NCBI GenBank assembly: GCA_035772405.1
Contig: JAYKKM010000375.1
Span: 1,899,501 to 1,963,500, forward strand
DNA length: 64,000 nucleotides
Direction of reading: 5' to 3'
From: Chrysogorgia sp. JL179-B06
Taxonomy: Eukaryota; Cnidaria; Anthozoa; Scleralcyonacea; Chrysogorgiidae
Below the pieces are notes generated by a model. That model was given only the letters and a program-made list of their open reading frames with translations. It had not been told where the DNA came from and did no database searches. Made by a program: the position numbers and the translations under genes. Of the stretch, positions 52,776 to 61,772 are shown piece by piece. The number at the start of each line of letters is the position of its first letter. The stretch's first letter is position 1.

Positions 52776-54129
52776 ACTCTGCGTAAGCAGTCTTCAATAG
52801 GTTGTTGTACCCAGCGATTTTGTTCTTTAGGATTACAACGTTACTTGGCATTAACCACGTAGACGGTGACAGCGCAAGGTTTTGGACAACGTTAGTGTCC
52901 TTAATCGACTTGTTCATGTTGAGAATCCACGTTGACACGTCGTAGTTTATAACACTATCCTCCACCAACTTTCGGAACTCTTGTTGAGTCTCTAGACTGC
53001 CTGCAGAATCACCAACGACTGACACACGTGTTCTCGCTTGTGCACCAAGTGTGGAGTAAACAAAGGCTTCTATGGACTGATTTAGGTATTGTCGCCCAAT
53101 GTTGGTAAAACCATTCGACACCAGAGGAACGTATCGTTTGTAGTCGTTCTTAACGTCGTTAATCGTGAAGACTCTCTCCTCACCTGTTGTACCATCAGCA
53201 AGGACTTTACCTTGGTAGTAATGTTTTCTAGGAATCTTGTCTGTCTTACCATACAATTCTCCAGCGTCAAACTCTCTACTTATCGATCTCATACTCTCAC
53301 CACCCTCCATCCTTCTGAGAAGTCTTCTAACAGTAAAGTATAGATGAAACCTCATTACACTAGTGATAACAGGGTGAACTTCTTGCGATGGTGACAAGTG
53401 TTGTAACGACACTCCACAACAGAAACTCGCACAATACGTTGCAAACACGACCCTATAGTAGCTCTCATTATCGTCCCACTTTGACTTTGTCTTTGACGTG
53501 GTGATTTGTAATATTGGTAACTTTGAGAGGAAGTAGTTCTTTTGATTAACGAAGACTCTAAAGTTACTCACTGAGTAGTTCAACACGTTTTCCGTTGGAT
53601 AGCCATCCCAAAGTCCCCAGTGGTTCTTGCGACCTTTTGATAGTGGTTGGATAGTTCCACCAGATAGCCATATTTTTGGAAACTTATCGTCGTGACCTTT
53701 TGGAGACTTGTTGTTGTGTAACCAAATCCACATACTCTTGTCGTTTTTGAAGGTATCACTAGTTATGTTAGTGCTTATGATGTCGTTGTTTCTAAAATAT
53801 ATGTCAACGCCATTGACCTCACCATCTTGTGAGACAGTTGGATCGAACTCAAACTTACTCAAAGTGATGTGAGGGTACTTTTTAACTAGATTCAGCTTAG
53901 CCACGCGTATGGCATTAGCTATCTCTTCCTGGTCAGGTATTATTGGTTTGTTTATCGTTAGATACTTGGTGTACACAGGGTTACTCTTAAACCTACTCGA
54001 GTCTACACTAACGTCACCAATATTAGTTTTCGTCACGAAGAATATATGCATATGCATGTTGTCGTCAACATCAAGAAAAAACCTATTCTTGTCAGCATAA
54101 GGATACTTTCTTCTGAACTCATCCATCAT
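52729..54129 (-). CDS. Large conserved-type Polinton protein (466 aa), unknown function
   Basis: Begins MMDEFRRKYPYADKNRFF. No catalytic motif or domain is recognised. Features: beta-rich N-terminal half (WIWLHNN, FPKIWLSGGTIQPL), a cysteine-rich spot ASFCCGV, an Arg-rich helix FHLYFTVRRLLRRM, and a helical C-terminus. Size and position beside the minor capsid gene suggest a virion or assembly protein. It diverges from the penton gene across only 17 bp (54130-54146), so the two must share a bidirectional promoter. Confidence 0.75.
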   Translation of the reverse strand: MMDEFRRKYPYADKNRFFLDVDDNMHMHIFFVTKTNIGDVSVDSSRFKSNPVYTKYLTINKPIIPDQEEIANAIRVAKLNLVKKYPHITLSKFEFDPTVSQDGEVNGVDIYFRNNDIISTNITSDTFKNDKSMWIWLHNNKSPKGHDDKFPKIWLSGGTIQPLSKGRKNHWGLWDGYPTENVLNYSVSNFRVFVNQKNYFLSKLPILQITTSKTKSKWDDNESYYRVVFATYCASFCCGVSLQHLSPSQEVHPVITSVMRFHLYFTVRRLLRRMEGGESMRSISREFDAGELYGKTDKIPRKHYYQGKVLADGTTGEERVFTINDVKNDYKRYVPLVSNGFTNIGRQYLNQSIEAFVYSTLGAQARTRVSVVGDSAGSLETQQEFRKLVEDSVINYDVSTWILNMNKSIKDTNVVQNLALSPSTWLMPSNVVILKNKIAGYNNLLKTAYAEYEVWGKHWVKPREND

Positions 54130-54146
54130 AACATACCGTACGTTAT
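54130..54146. promoter_or_regulatory. 17-bp divergent promoter region
   Basis: The ACATACCGTACGTTAT-like gap separates ATGs of opposite genes and is nearly self-complementary around GTAC, with AT-rich steps next to both ATGs. Confidence 0.5.
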
Positions 54147-54791
54147 ATGAGAGTGGTAGTATTGATTAGTGGTTCAACGAAAACTATAGACCTACCAGAG
54201 TCAACTCTAGCAACTAACTCAGACCCTCACTTACTAGTGGAGAAGGCAACCATCTTTTGGAACTACGTTAACGTAACCACAGCTAACAACAAGATAACTT
54301 ATAACAGTAACAACCACGTTTTTAGTCCTGGATACCACACCTTTAAAACGATTGCCGACGACTTGAGAGAGTTAGGAGACGTCAAGCTAGTGGCTAACAG
54401 ATATGACTCGACGTGTACTATAACAACTGATCAGCAAATAGAACTGTTTAAATTTGGACAACTTCTAGGGTTTGACGAAAACACTACAATAACCACCACA
54501 AAAACCAGTCCTAACGTTGTGAACGTTAACAGAGGACTGAAATACATACAAGTAACATCTAATATTGTGGACAGGTCTAATAACATAGTTAATGGTAGCA
54601 AAAGTGGTTGTATCGCAGTACTGCCAATAACTAGCACACAGACACTTAAGGGCTCTGTACAACATTTTGGTGTTGGATCTAAAATCCCAATAAACAAAGG
54701 AGTCATCAACCAACTAGAGTTCAAGATAACAGATCAGGACGATAACAGTATTAACGTTGGCGAGGTGTTGTTAGATTTACACATCACGTAG
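54147..54791 (+). CDS. mCP: Minor capsid (penton-type) protein
   Basis: 214 residues. The C-terminal strand pattern KGVINQLEFKITDQDDNS followed by INVGEVLLDLHI, and the middle LKYIQVTSNIVDRSNN region, match the single-jelly-roll penton protein of Polintons and related viruses, which forms the five-fold vertices of the capsid. Length is in the family's range. It starts 17 bp from the divergent 466-aa gene and ends with TAG immediately before the integrase. Confidence 0.78.
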   Translation: MRVVVLISGSTKTIDLPESTLATNSDPHLLVEKATIFWNYVNVTTANNKITYNSNNHVFSPGYHTFKTIADDLRELGDVKLVANRYDSTCTITTDQQIELFKFGQLLGFDENTTITTTKTSPNVVNVNRGLKYIQVTSNIVDRSNNIVNGSKSGCIAVLPITSTQTLKGSVQHFGVGSKIPINKGVINQLEFKITDQDDNSINVGEVLLDLHIT

Positions 54792-54796
54792 TGTAT

Positions 54797-55876
54797 ATGG
54801 AGCAAGAACTAAGAGATATTTACTACAACCCATCAACTGGTTACCAATCTGCCGAGAGGCTGTACCAAAAGGCACAGGAAGGCGGTCTAAACGTTAGTAG
54901 GGTAAAGATAAAGGACTGGTTAAAATCTCAAGACACGTACACCAGGTACAAACCAGTTGTTAAGAAACACAAGTTTAGACAAACATTTGTTGACTATCTG
55001 GGTGAGCAGATACAGATGGACTTGGTTGACATGGGCAAGTACAAGCATAAGAACAACGGGTACTACTGGATACTAACAGCCACTGAGATCCTTAGTAGGT
55101 ATGCTTTCGCAATACCCGTCTATAGGAAAGACACGAAAAACATGACTAAGGCTGTCACAAAGTTACTAGAGATGGCTAAGGTTAGATTTGGCGAGTACCC
55201 AAAGCTGGCTCAGTTTGACGACGGTAAGGAATTCTATAACGTTGGTGTGAAGGATCTATTGGATAAACACGATGTTAAGTACTTCAGCACGAACTCTGAT
55301 AAAAAGGCAGCAGTCGTGGAACGGTTTAACAGAACACTCAAGACGTCTATGTGGAAATACTTCTACAGTAAAGGAACGTACAAGTGGATTGACGTTTTAG
55401 ATCAGCTCGTTAAGAATTACAACAATACCAAACACAGTACTGTTCTAATGAAACCTAAAGACGTTAGCAAGAAAAACGAAAACGAAGTATGGACGACGTT
55501 GTTTGGGTACCATTTCGGTGACTACCCACTACCAAAGTTTAAAGTAGGTGATACTGTCAGGATATCAAAGTACAAGAGGATATTCGCGAAAGGGTATGAG
55601 GCTAACTTCACTGAGGAGCTATTCAAAGTGACAAAGGTCATACGTGGTGACCCTACCGTGTACGAAATAGAGGACCATGAAGGGGAACCCATCATCGGTA
55701 AGTTCTACGAGGAAGAGTTGTCAGCTGTCGATAAAAAAGACGACGTATATAAAGTTGAGAAGATAGTGAGGAGAAAGAAGGTTAAGGGTAAAAAGATGGT
55801 TTTGGTTAAGTGGCTTGGCTACGACAGTAAGCACAACTCATGGATACCAGAAAGCGATATTCAAAACATTGAGTAG
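54797..55876 (+). CDS. INT: RVE-family integrase with C-terminal chromodomain
   Basis: 359 residues from the ATG at 54797, which is preceded by GTAGTGTAT; the frame opens with a GTG two codons upstream. The DDE catalytic core has D75 in IQMDLVDMG, D141 in AQFDDGKEF and E175 in VVERFNRT; an N-terminal zinc-binding HHCC is not evident. Residues about 315-358 (VYKVEKIVRRKKVKG...VKWLGYDSKHNSWIP) form a chromodomain with the aromatic cage residues Y, W and W, which can direct insertion to methylated-histone chromatin. It inserts the element and makes the 6-bp duplication seen here. Confidence 0.93.
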   Translation: MEQELRDIYYNPSTGYQSAERLYQKAQEGGLNVSRVKIKDWLKSQDTYTRYKPVVKKHKFRQTFVDYLGEQIQMDLVDMGKYKHKNNGYYWILTATEILSRYAFAIPVYRKDTKNMTKAVTKLLEMAKVRFGEYPKLAQFDDGKEFYNVGVKDLLDKHDVKYFSTNSDKKAAVVERFNRTLKTSMWKYFYSKGTYKWIDVLDQLVKNYNNTKHSTVLMKPKDVSKKNENEVWTTLFGYHFGDYPLPKFKVGDTVRISKYKRIFAKGYEANFTEELFKVTKVIRGDPTVYEIEDHEGEPIIGKFYEEELSAVDKKDDVYKVEKIVRRKKVKGKKMVLVKWLGYDSKHNSWIPESDIQNIE

Positions 55877-55882
55877 TATATA

Positions 55883-57316
55883 ATGGCTGAAGGAGGGTTC
55901 GATGACATCGAAATGCGGCGTCGTGGCGAGTTTAAGGATTATACGGACAAGGGTTTAGAAGAAGAGTTAGACATGCTCAATAACATAATCGCAGAACACG
56001 AGATAGGACAAGAACGTGGTATTACACGTAACAGAATCACCAGGGTGAAACAAGAGATAGAGACTAGAGTCGTAGAACGCAGAGTACAAGACAGAACCAG
56101 ACACGCAGAGACGTCGTTCGTAGACAACGACGGTGGAAAAACAGTGTTAATCACTAGTAAAGGCAGCGATGTCACCACTGAGGCTCCAGCAGTAGTATTT
56201 GCTGAACCGGTGACATATGATGACGTCCACGACGAGAGCTTTAATTTAGCTTTCGAAGAGGCTAGCGAAATCAAAAGAAGGTTGGGTAAGCTAAAAACAC
56301 TCAACAAAGAGATTTTAGAAAATGATATAAAAAGAACCAATCTAATAGATAGAAAAATACGTAAATTGTATAAAAAAAGACTCAGTAATGACGATGTGTC
56401 AAGGAATATAGTCAATAGGTCATATGTGACACCCTCAGGTTCTATTCTTTTCAAACCGGTAGGAGAAGACGGTAAATATTTGAAACCTAAACTAATACTA
56501 AAACCTAGAAAAAACGGTTTAGTCTACAGTACAGACATTAAAAGTAAGAGTGCGATTGAACAGTTTAAGCAGTTGATCGGTCAAATCCCCGACACGACAA
56601 CTGACGTTAGAACAGAAAATGTAGACACCCCAACAACTGACGATAGAACAGAAGACACCACAGTTTCAAGTGAAGACTTCCCAGTAATTAGAACAGAAAT
56701 GAACTACGATAACGTATTTGGGTTAACAGAAGAAGAAAATCGCGAGTTAATAGGTGTCCTAAACCCAAGTGATACAATCGACCCAGACACTAGACCACAA
56801 TTTCTAAGAGCGCAAGCCGACTATTTTCAGGACGCTATAGACAAAACACTTGAAGAGAGAGACAATAGTGATGACTCTATAGAGGTAATTGGACTTGAAG
56901 AAAGAATAATTGGTTTAAGAAAAGCTAGGGACCTAACCTTAGGACAATTGGAGCGTGAGACTGTTAGAGAACAACAAGAAGAGGACATCACTCGGTTACA
57001 AAAAATAAAGGAGTGGTTTAAGGAAAATTGGTTGGGTGCCTCGGCTTTAGGAATAACCATAGCCTCTTTTATCACCACGATTATAATATCCGCTAGAAGC
57101 GTAGTCTTCAAAGGTGGTCAAGCACTTGGAAAACTAGGAAAAGCTATAACTAACCTAGCCACAAAGGCTGGTCCTCTACTGGCTGGACTGCTAAACGTGG
57201 TGGCAACTGCGTTAAAGTGGGGAGCTGCAGGCATATCTTGGTTAGCGTCTAATTTATGGATCCTAGCGATAGCACTAGCTTGGTTCGTCTACGATCAGTA
57301 CAAACAGAGGAAATAA
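55883..57316 (+). CDS. Large protein with C-terminal hydrophobic domain (477 aa)
   Basis: Charged, helical N-terminal two thirds rich in Glu, Arg and Thr-Asp (TTTDVRTENVDTPTTDDRTE), then a hydrophobic C-terminal block with several membrane-type helices (ALGITIASFITTIIISA, AGPLLAGLLNVVATALK, WLASNLWILAIALAWFVY). No enzymatic motif is seen. Its place between integrase and capsid suggests a structural, possibly membrane-active virion protein. AGTAGTATATA precedes the ATG. Confidence 0.75.
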   Translation: MAEGGFDDIEMRRRGEFKDYTDKGLEEELDMLNNIIAEHEIGQERGITRNRITRVKQEIETRVVERRVQDRTRHAETSFVDNDGGKTVLITSKGSDVTTEAPAVVFAEPVTYDDVHDESFNLAFEEASEIKRRLGKLKTLNKEILENDIKRTNLIDRKIRKLYKKRLSNDDVSRNIVNRSYVTPSGSILFKPVGEDGKYLKPKLILKPRKNGLVYSTDIKSKSAIEQFKQLIGQIPDTTTDVRTENVDTPTTDDRTEDTTVSSEDFPVIRTEMNYDNVFGLTEEENRELIGVLNPSDTIDPDTRPQFLRAQADYFQDAIDKTLEERDNSDDSIEVIGLEERIIGLRKARDLTLGQLERETVREQQEEDITRLQKIKEWFKENWLGASALGITIASFITTIIISARSVVFKGGQALGKLGKAITNLATKAGPLLAGLLNVVATALKWGAAGISWLASNLWILAIALAWFVYDQYKQRK

Positions 57317-57338
57317 AACATGTGTTATAATATATAGT

Positions 57339-58577
57339 ATGAATACTAGTGAAAAAGAGTTGATTCCTGGATATAGACGTCGCGAAATATCTGCTATCAA
57401 AGGCACAAGAACCCGTCACGTTGTGACACTGAACCCTAACAAAGCCAATCCAGAGGAGGAGTTATACATTGATATCCCAAAGACAAAGAGTAACACTTGT
57501 TTGGTACCCTCCAGTTTCCATCTTCTATTCGACTTCAAAAGTGTGAACGTGAAATCATGGTTTCTTAATAACCTCTCGAGACCACTCTCTGAAAAACTGG
57601 TTATAAAACTAGCAGGCGAGACTGTGTACGACAACTGTGGTGAGAGTGTTATCGGTCCGTACAGAGATTTGTGGAGATCTAAAACAGAGCGAGCGGCTAT
57701 GATCGAATACGGCCTAGCAAACGAGAACCTTCGAAAGTTAATCTCGAAGGATGACAGCGGCGCTGCCAGTGGAAACGTGCAAAAAGTTAGTGATGGTCTT
57801 ATGTTCTCTATTCATGGTACCAAGCAAAAGATTCAACTTGACAAGATTCTAGAAGATCATGGTTTATACGCACCGTATAATATGAACAACAATCTCAGGT
57901 ACATAATCACACTCCCCAAAGCAACTGATATTATGGTGGCCCAATCTGGATCAGCTGTAGCTGGATACACGTTGGAGAACCTCGAATTGGAGTACGAAAC
58001 TATCGAGAGTCAAGAGATCGCTGATGAAGTATCATCTCTATACGCGTCCGGTAGGTCTCTATCATACGAGCACGTCACGCTAATGAAGACTGTGGAGTGG
58101 GATAAAGGAATCACACTTATGAACGAAAACATTAACCTACCAAGAAAATCAATGAAAGCTATCGTTCTACTCTTCACAAATAAGACAAGAACTGACAGTG
58201 AGGAGTTCGTCTACCCAAACATAGAGTCAGTCAAACTTACTATTGAAGGCGTGCCAAACATGGTATACAGTCAAGGAATACCAAAATCAAGACTATGGGT
58301 AGAAGCGAAACGACTATTCGGACGAAAACTAGACTGTGACCAGCACATGACTGTCCAAAAGTTTTACAAAGACGGTTTCGCTTTGGTTGTTGACCTTAGA
58401 TCTATCGAAGATAACGCGAAAGTAGCCACTGGAAAAAAGATCGTGAACACTCAGTCAGGAATACTGATGGAAATCATTAAAAAAGTCACAACAGCGAACG
58501 TCATGTGTAGAATGTTCGTACTCTCCGACGGACTCGTAAACCTTATCAACAACGATCTACAATCAATCCAATACTAA
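57339..58577 (+). CDS. MCP: Major capsid protein (double jelly-roll)
   Basis: 412 residues. N-terminal NPNKANPEEELYIDIPKTKS, then LVPSSFHLLFDFKS, WFLNNLSRPLSEKLVIKLAG and YRDLWRSKTERAAM are hallmarks of the Polinton major capsid family, with a later ENLELEYETI segment. The family adopts the double jelly-roll fold and forms icosahedral capsids. Complete, no frameshift. The start is preceded by TTATAATATATAGT. Confidence 0.85.
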   Translation: MNTSEKELIPGYRRREISAIKGTRTRHVVTLNPNKANPEEELYIDIPKTKSNTCLVPSSFHLLFDFKSVNVKSWFLNNLSRPLSEKLVIKLAGETVYDNCGESVIGPYRDLWRSKTERAAMIEYGLANENLRKLISKDDSGAASGNVQKVSDGLMFSIHGTKQKIQLDKILEDHGLYAPYNMNNNLRYIITLPKATDIMVAQSGSAVAGYTLENLELEYETIESQEIADEVSSLYASGRSLSYEHVTLMKTVEWDKGITLMNENINLPRKSMKAIVLLFTNKTRTDSEEFVYPNIESVKLTIEGVPNMVYSQGIPKSRLWVEAKRLFGRKLDCDQHMTVQKFYKDGFALVVDLRSIEDNAKVATGKKIVNTQSGILMEIIKKVTTANVMCRMFVLSDGLVNLINNDLQSIQY

Positions 58578-58594
58578 AACATATAGTATTCTAT

Positions 58595-59234
58595 ATGAAA
58601 ACACCTTTTAACATGCTAATTGTTGGTATGACAGCCTGTGGTAAAACACAATACCTAATTGGATATGATAGAGAAAGAATACACGAATCACTTCGAGTAT
58701 ATCATTCTTATATGTCCAACATTTGAATGGAACAAAACGTACACAGAGTGGAAATACTTGAGAGACCCAGACTTTATCACTATTCAGTGTGAGCAAGATA
58801 AGGTTAACGTAGTCCTTAAACACGTGACTGATACTTATAAAGGTACCAATTCACTAATAATATTAGACGATTGTGCTGGTGGGCAGGACGTTAAAAACAG
58901 AACAAGCGAACTAGTGAAACTAGCCTTTAGCGCTAGACACTACAACCTATCCACAATAGTCATAACACAACAACTAACCTCAATTAGTAAACCATATCGT
59001 GAGAACATCTCGAAGTTAGTAACATTCTACAACCCTAACAGAAATGATATGAAAATTATCGTAGACGATTATCTCAACGGAGTCGATAAAAAGGAAATTC
59101 AGAAAATAATAAAACAGTTGAAAGACAACGAGTACGCAAGATTGGAGATACTTCTAAGACATCCATACTCATACGAAATAGTTATTCCGCAAAAACAAAA
59201 CACACCGTATAATATAGGACATGCCAAAACGTAA
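58595..59234 (+). pseudogene. ATP: FtsK/HerA packaging ATPase, frameshifted
   Basis: The ATG at 58595 opens a frame with Walker A LIVGMTACGKT, which stops at 58726. The rest (from about 58659: YIILICPTFEWNKTY, Walker B SLIILDDCAGG, sensor-like STIVITQQ) is in another frame, so one base is in excess between 58640 and 58665, perhaps in the TTGGAT step. Genome-packaging ATPase in family terms. Only one copy exists here, so error and mutation cannot be told apart. The end overlaps the next gene by 14 bp. Confidence 0.85.
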
Positions 59235-59766
59235 GACAAAAAATCTCGAGACAATTGACGAACTCATTGGAGACATACAAGAAGCAGAACAGGAAGTGAT
59301 TGACGAACCACGAATCGACACGTCACAAGTTGACGACACTCCTCAAACTGATGTAGACAAGAAACGAGACGAACTAAGAAGACTCTCAGAGGACGGTGAG
59401 ATAGACAAATCCGTCGCTTACCTCAAAAAGGCTTCAGACAAAGTCATCAACAAGATCTACGAAGAATGGGAGGTAAAAAGAATGGAGAAAGCGAACGTGT
59501 TTCTCTGTGATCTTTTAATAAGCAAGTTCGCCCACGCGTTAGGAGGGTTCAACGCTATTGAATCACCTGAAAAGCTAGAAAAAGAGTTGATCACTGACCA
59601 ACTACTTAAAAGAGACGTAGAGAAGTTTATATCATACGTATCCCCCTACCTCCCTTGTTTAGGGTTGCTATCAGGTGGACTGACAACTAGTAAACACGTA
59701 TTCAGCCACATGGCTAGAGGAATCCCCGAGGGGGAACCTCCGAACGAAGGAGACAGTTCTACCTAA
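59221..59766 (+). CDS. Acidic helical protein (181 aa), unknown function
   Basis: MPKRKTKN start, an acidic linker (EAEQEVIDEPRIDTSQVDD), then a compact domain with VFLCDLLISKFAHALGGFN and SYVSPYLPCLGLLSGG. I do not recognise a family. GTATAATATAGGAC precedes the ATG, inside the ATPase end. Confidence 0.7.
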   Translation: MPKRKTKNLETIDELIGDIQEAEQEVIDEPRIDTSQVDDTPQTDVDKKRDELRRLSEDGEIDKSVAYLKKASDKVINKIYEEWEVKRMEKANVFLCDLLISKFAHALGGFNAIESPEKLEKELITDQLLKRDVEKFISYVSPYLPCLGLLSGGLTTSKHVFSHMARGIPEGEPPNEGDSST

Positions 59767-59815
59767 TTATAACAATTTACAAAACGATCTAAAGACATGA
59801 GTATATACTAACCTA

Positions 59816-60034
59816 ATGAGAAGTGTAGAACGTCAGGAGTCAGCGGAGGAAAAGACAGCGAGACTCAACAAAGAGTTATCATTTATCTACCAGGTCAGAA
59901 AGCTCAAACGACAACTCTTCGCTAATACTAGATTAGAACGTAAGGAACTAGACGAGAGGTTTAAACATACTGTACTCGGGAAAAGGATGACCAGCCATAA
60001 AAGAGAGTTGCGGTCTCTACGTACTAACACTTGA
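59816..60034 (+). CDS. Small basic helical protein (72 aa)
   Basis: Strongly charged (KTARLNKELSFIYQVRKLKR, ERKELDERFKHT); could bind nucleic acid or be a virion core peptide. GAGTATATACTAACCTA lies upstream. Last gene before the right TIR; 60035-60072 holds nothing. Confidence 0.58.
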   Translation: MRSVERQESAEEKTARLNKELSFIYQVRKLKRQLFANTRLERKELDERFKHTVLGKRMTSHKRELRSLRTNT

Positions 60035-60072
60035 AAAACTATTTCTGGAAACGCGTGACGGCTTTCGAGTCT

Positions 60073-60518
60073 AACTTATTTCGTATCGTTTTAGTAGTCT
60101 CGAAAGTGGGGGACAATGGCAATATACCACACGACTTGGAGTCCGTGAGACGTGTTTCCACACGTCCAAAACACGCGATACACCACTGTTAGTAGTCTCA
60201 AGAGTGGAGACAACAGCGATAAACCACGTGGTTTGGAGTCCGCGAGACTACAAAAAAGTGACTATACTTCTAGACTACTAATAATAACACGTATTGATGT
60301 GGTGCTGCTGTAAACGAAGATACCGCTCGTAACAACACCATACCAAGCGACATACCACGTGGTTTGGAGTCCGTGAGACGCGTTTCTACGCTTCCAAGCC
60401 TGTGACACGTCACTGTTAGTAGTCTCGAAAGTGGGGTTAACGGCGAATTTTTTCACATTTTGATTGCGAAGCATGAAAAATGGTAAAATGCGCCGGTAGC
60501 CCCACTTTCTATACTACT
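60073..60518. repeat. Polinton right TIR, copy C
   Basis: 446 bp, inverted copy of 43377-43820. Confidence 0.93.
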
Positions 60519-60524
60519 GATGCT
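60519..60524. repeat. Polinton target-site duplication, right
   Basis: GATGCT directly after the right TIR. Confidence 0.93.
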
Positions 60525-61547
60525 TTCTTTGCCAAATTTCTTACTTAGGTGGTTTAAAATGAAAAGGCCTACGAGCTCACAAATTTCCGCGCCGTCGAAA
60601 CTGCCCATGGTAACGTCGAACAAATTCTTGCTATCTTTTTTTATCCACGAAATTCCGCTATTGAAAAGGAGAGATTTTCTAGCGTGTTTTATTATTGAAA
60701 TGTTGTTTTGAGGTATAGTAGCCAAATTTGAAGCCCAGGACAGAGCTTGGTCCAATAGTTTTTCAGAAATAGATGGATAGAAATCGACAATGTCAAATGA
60801 AATGAAACTGTGTCTGTCCTTATCTTTTATATTGCCAAACCACTCAATAACTTGTTTTGTATTTCTCCATTGATTTAAATTCAGTTTTTGTCTCAAATTA
60901 GAATTAATTTTGTCCAAAATAGCTTTGCTTAGTTTTCCGGATTCGCTTTTGGCGGGGTTAATTAATCGACATTTTGGGTTGTTTTCGAAATTTTCTTTGT
61001 GGTCTTTTAAAGATATAAATGCTTCGCGTTTTTTCATTTTTTCAATTCTGTCGCCGATTCCTAAATTGTTCGAAATGTCTTTTAGTTCTGAGACAATTTC
61101 ATCTATAGAGTCCTCGGATCCATGCTTATATGTTTTTGTGATGTTGTCATGTAAGAGATTGTTGTATATTTCGGGCGAGGTTTCATAAATATTCCGAGTT
61201 TTGTCTGCAAAAATGAAAATGTTGGGAGACGTATTAATTTTCTTTAAATCGTTAGCCAAAGATTTCTGAAATTGGTTCCTATATGGCCGGAATTGAACAT
61301 TCTCGATTAGTTTTATAAGTTCGTCTTCGAAAGGTTTCATATCTGGAATCGAAGGAGGTGTTTTGTTGGACGCAAGGCCGAAATGGTTCTTTTGGTTCTC
61401 ACTATTTTTGTTTTTAAGAAAGAAATTGGCTTTCCATCTCATACGTTTTAATACACTTTCCACTTTTTCAATCAAATTCTTCAAATAAGCGTCCTGTGAT
61501 GGTATAGGGATATTCTTTAGCGAATAGTCAAATCGAAATTGCCGCAT
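60519..61547 (-). pseudogene. PLE copy 1: N-terminal RT half
   Basis: From the ATG at 61547 (MRQFRFDYSLKNIPIP); the frame opens earlier without ATG. Shows the PLE N-terminal region (IFADKTRNIYETSPEIYNNL), RT motifs ISLKDHKENFENNPKCRLI, FISFDIVDFYPSISE (catalytic Asp) and VTMGSFDGAEICELVG. The frame is cut at KFGKESI by the Polinton and reads about 20 foreign residues in the TIR. The YRDD box lies on the far side at 43.35 kb. Confidence 0.88.
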
Positions 61548-61702
61548 TTTAAGGTTAGATAGGAATGAATAACGTAAACAAGAGTGCACAACCGATATAC
61601 GGGTGCAAATATACGTGTAGGTTTTGGTCTACGAAATGCAAAGAGTGCTCAACAACATATAGTTAGAGCAAATAATAGATTTTCGCTTACCTCAAAACTG
61701 GT

Positions 61703-61743
61703 CTGCTACAACTTGTTTCATCTGTAAAAGAATCTTCAGGCAG
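61703..61743 (-). ncRNA. Hammerhead-like motif in PLE copy 2 end
   Basis: Same motif, located at the junction side between tandem PLE copies 2 and 1, the place where PLE hammerheads usually sit. Confidence 0.48.
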
Positions 61744-61772
61744 TGACAATATCGAAAGGGATGACCGCTTAT

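Larger units (their letters stand above)
43377..60518 (+). mobile_element. Complete Maverick/Polinton (copy C)
   Basis: A 17,142-bp element bounded by inverted repeats that begin AGTAGTATAGAAAG and by the 6-bp duplication GATGCT. The uninterrupted PLE copy at 62.9 kb shows GATGCT once, proving the boundaries. Gene content is polymerase B, RVE integrase, packaging ATPase, major and minor capsid proteins and accessory genes. Left half: polymerase rightward, then a leftward block; right half: rightward block from 54147. Confidence 0.95.
60519..61613 (-). mobile_element. Penelope-like element copy 1, 5' half
   Basis: 5' part of the PLE interrupted by the Polinton. Its upstream edge abuts the 3' end of PLE copy 2 (61614), a head-to-tail tandem typical of PLEs. 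Confidence 0.85.

Noticed and set aside
43377..60518. Interpreting the element as an integrated adenovirus, virophage or adintovirus
   Set aside because: Long TIRs, 6-bp duplication, RVE integrase plus protein-primed polymerase and capsid genes fit a Maverick/Polinton. Adintoviruses overlap with this group, but without the protease or extra markers I keep the broader name.
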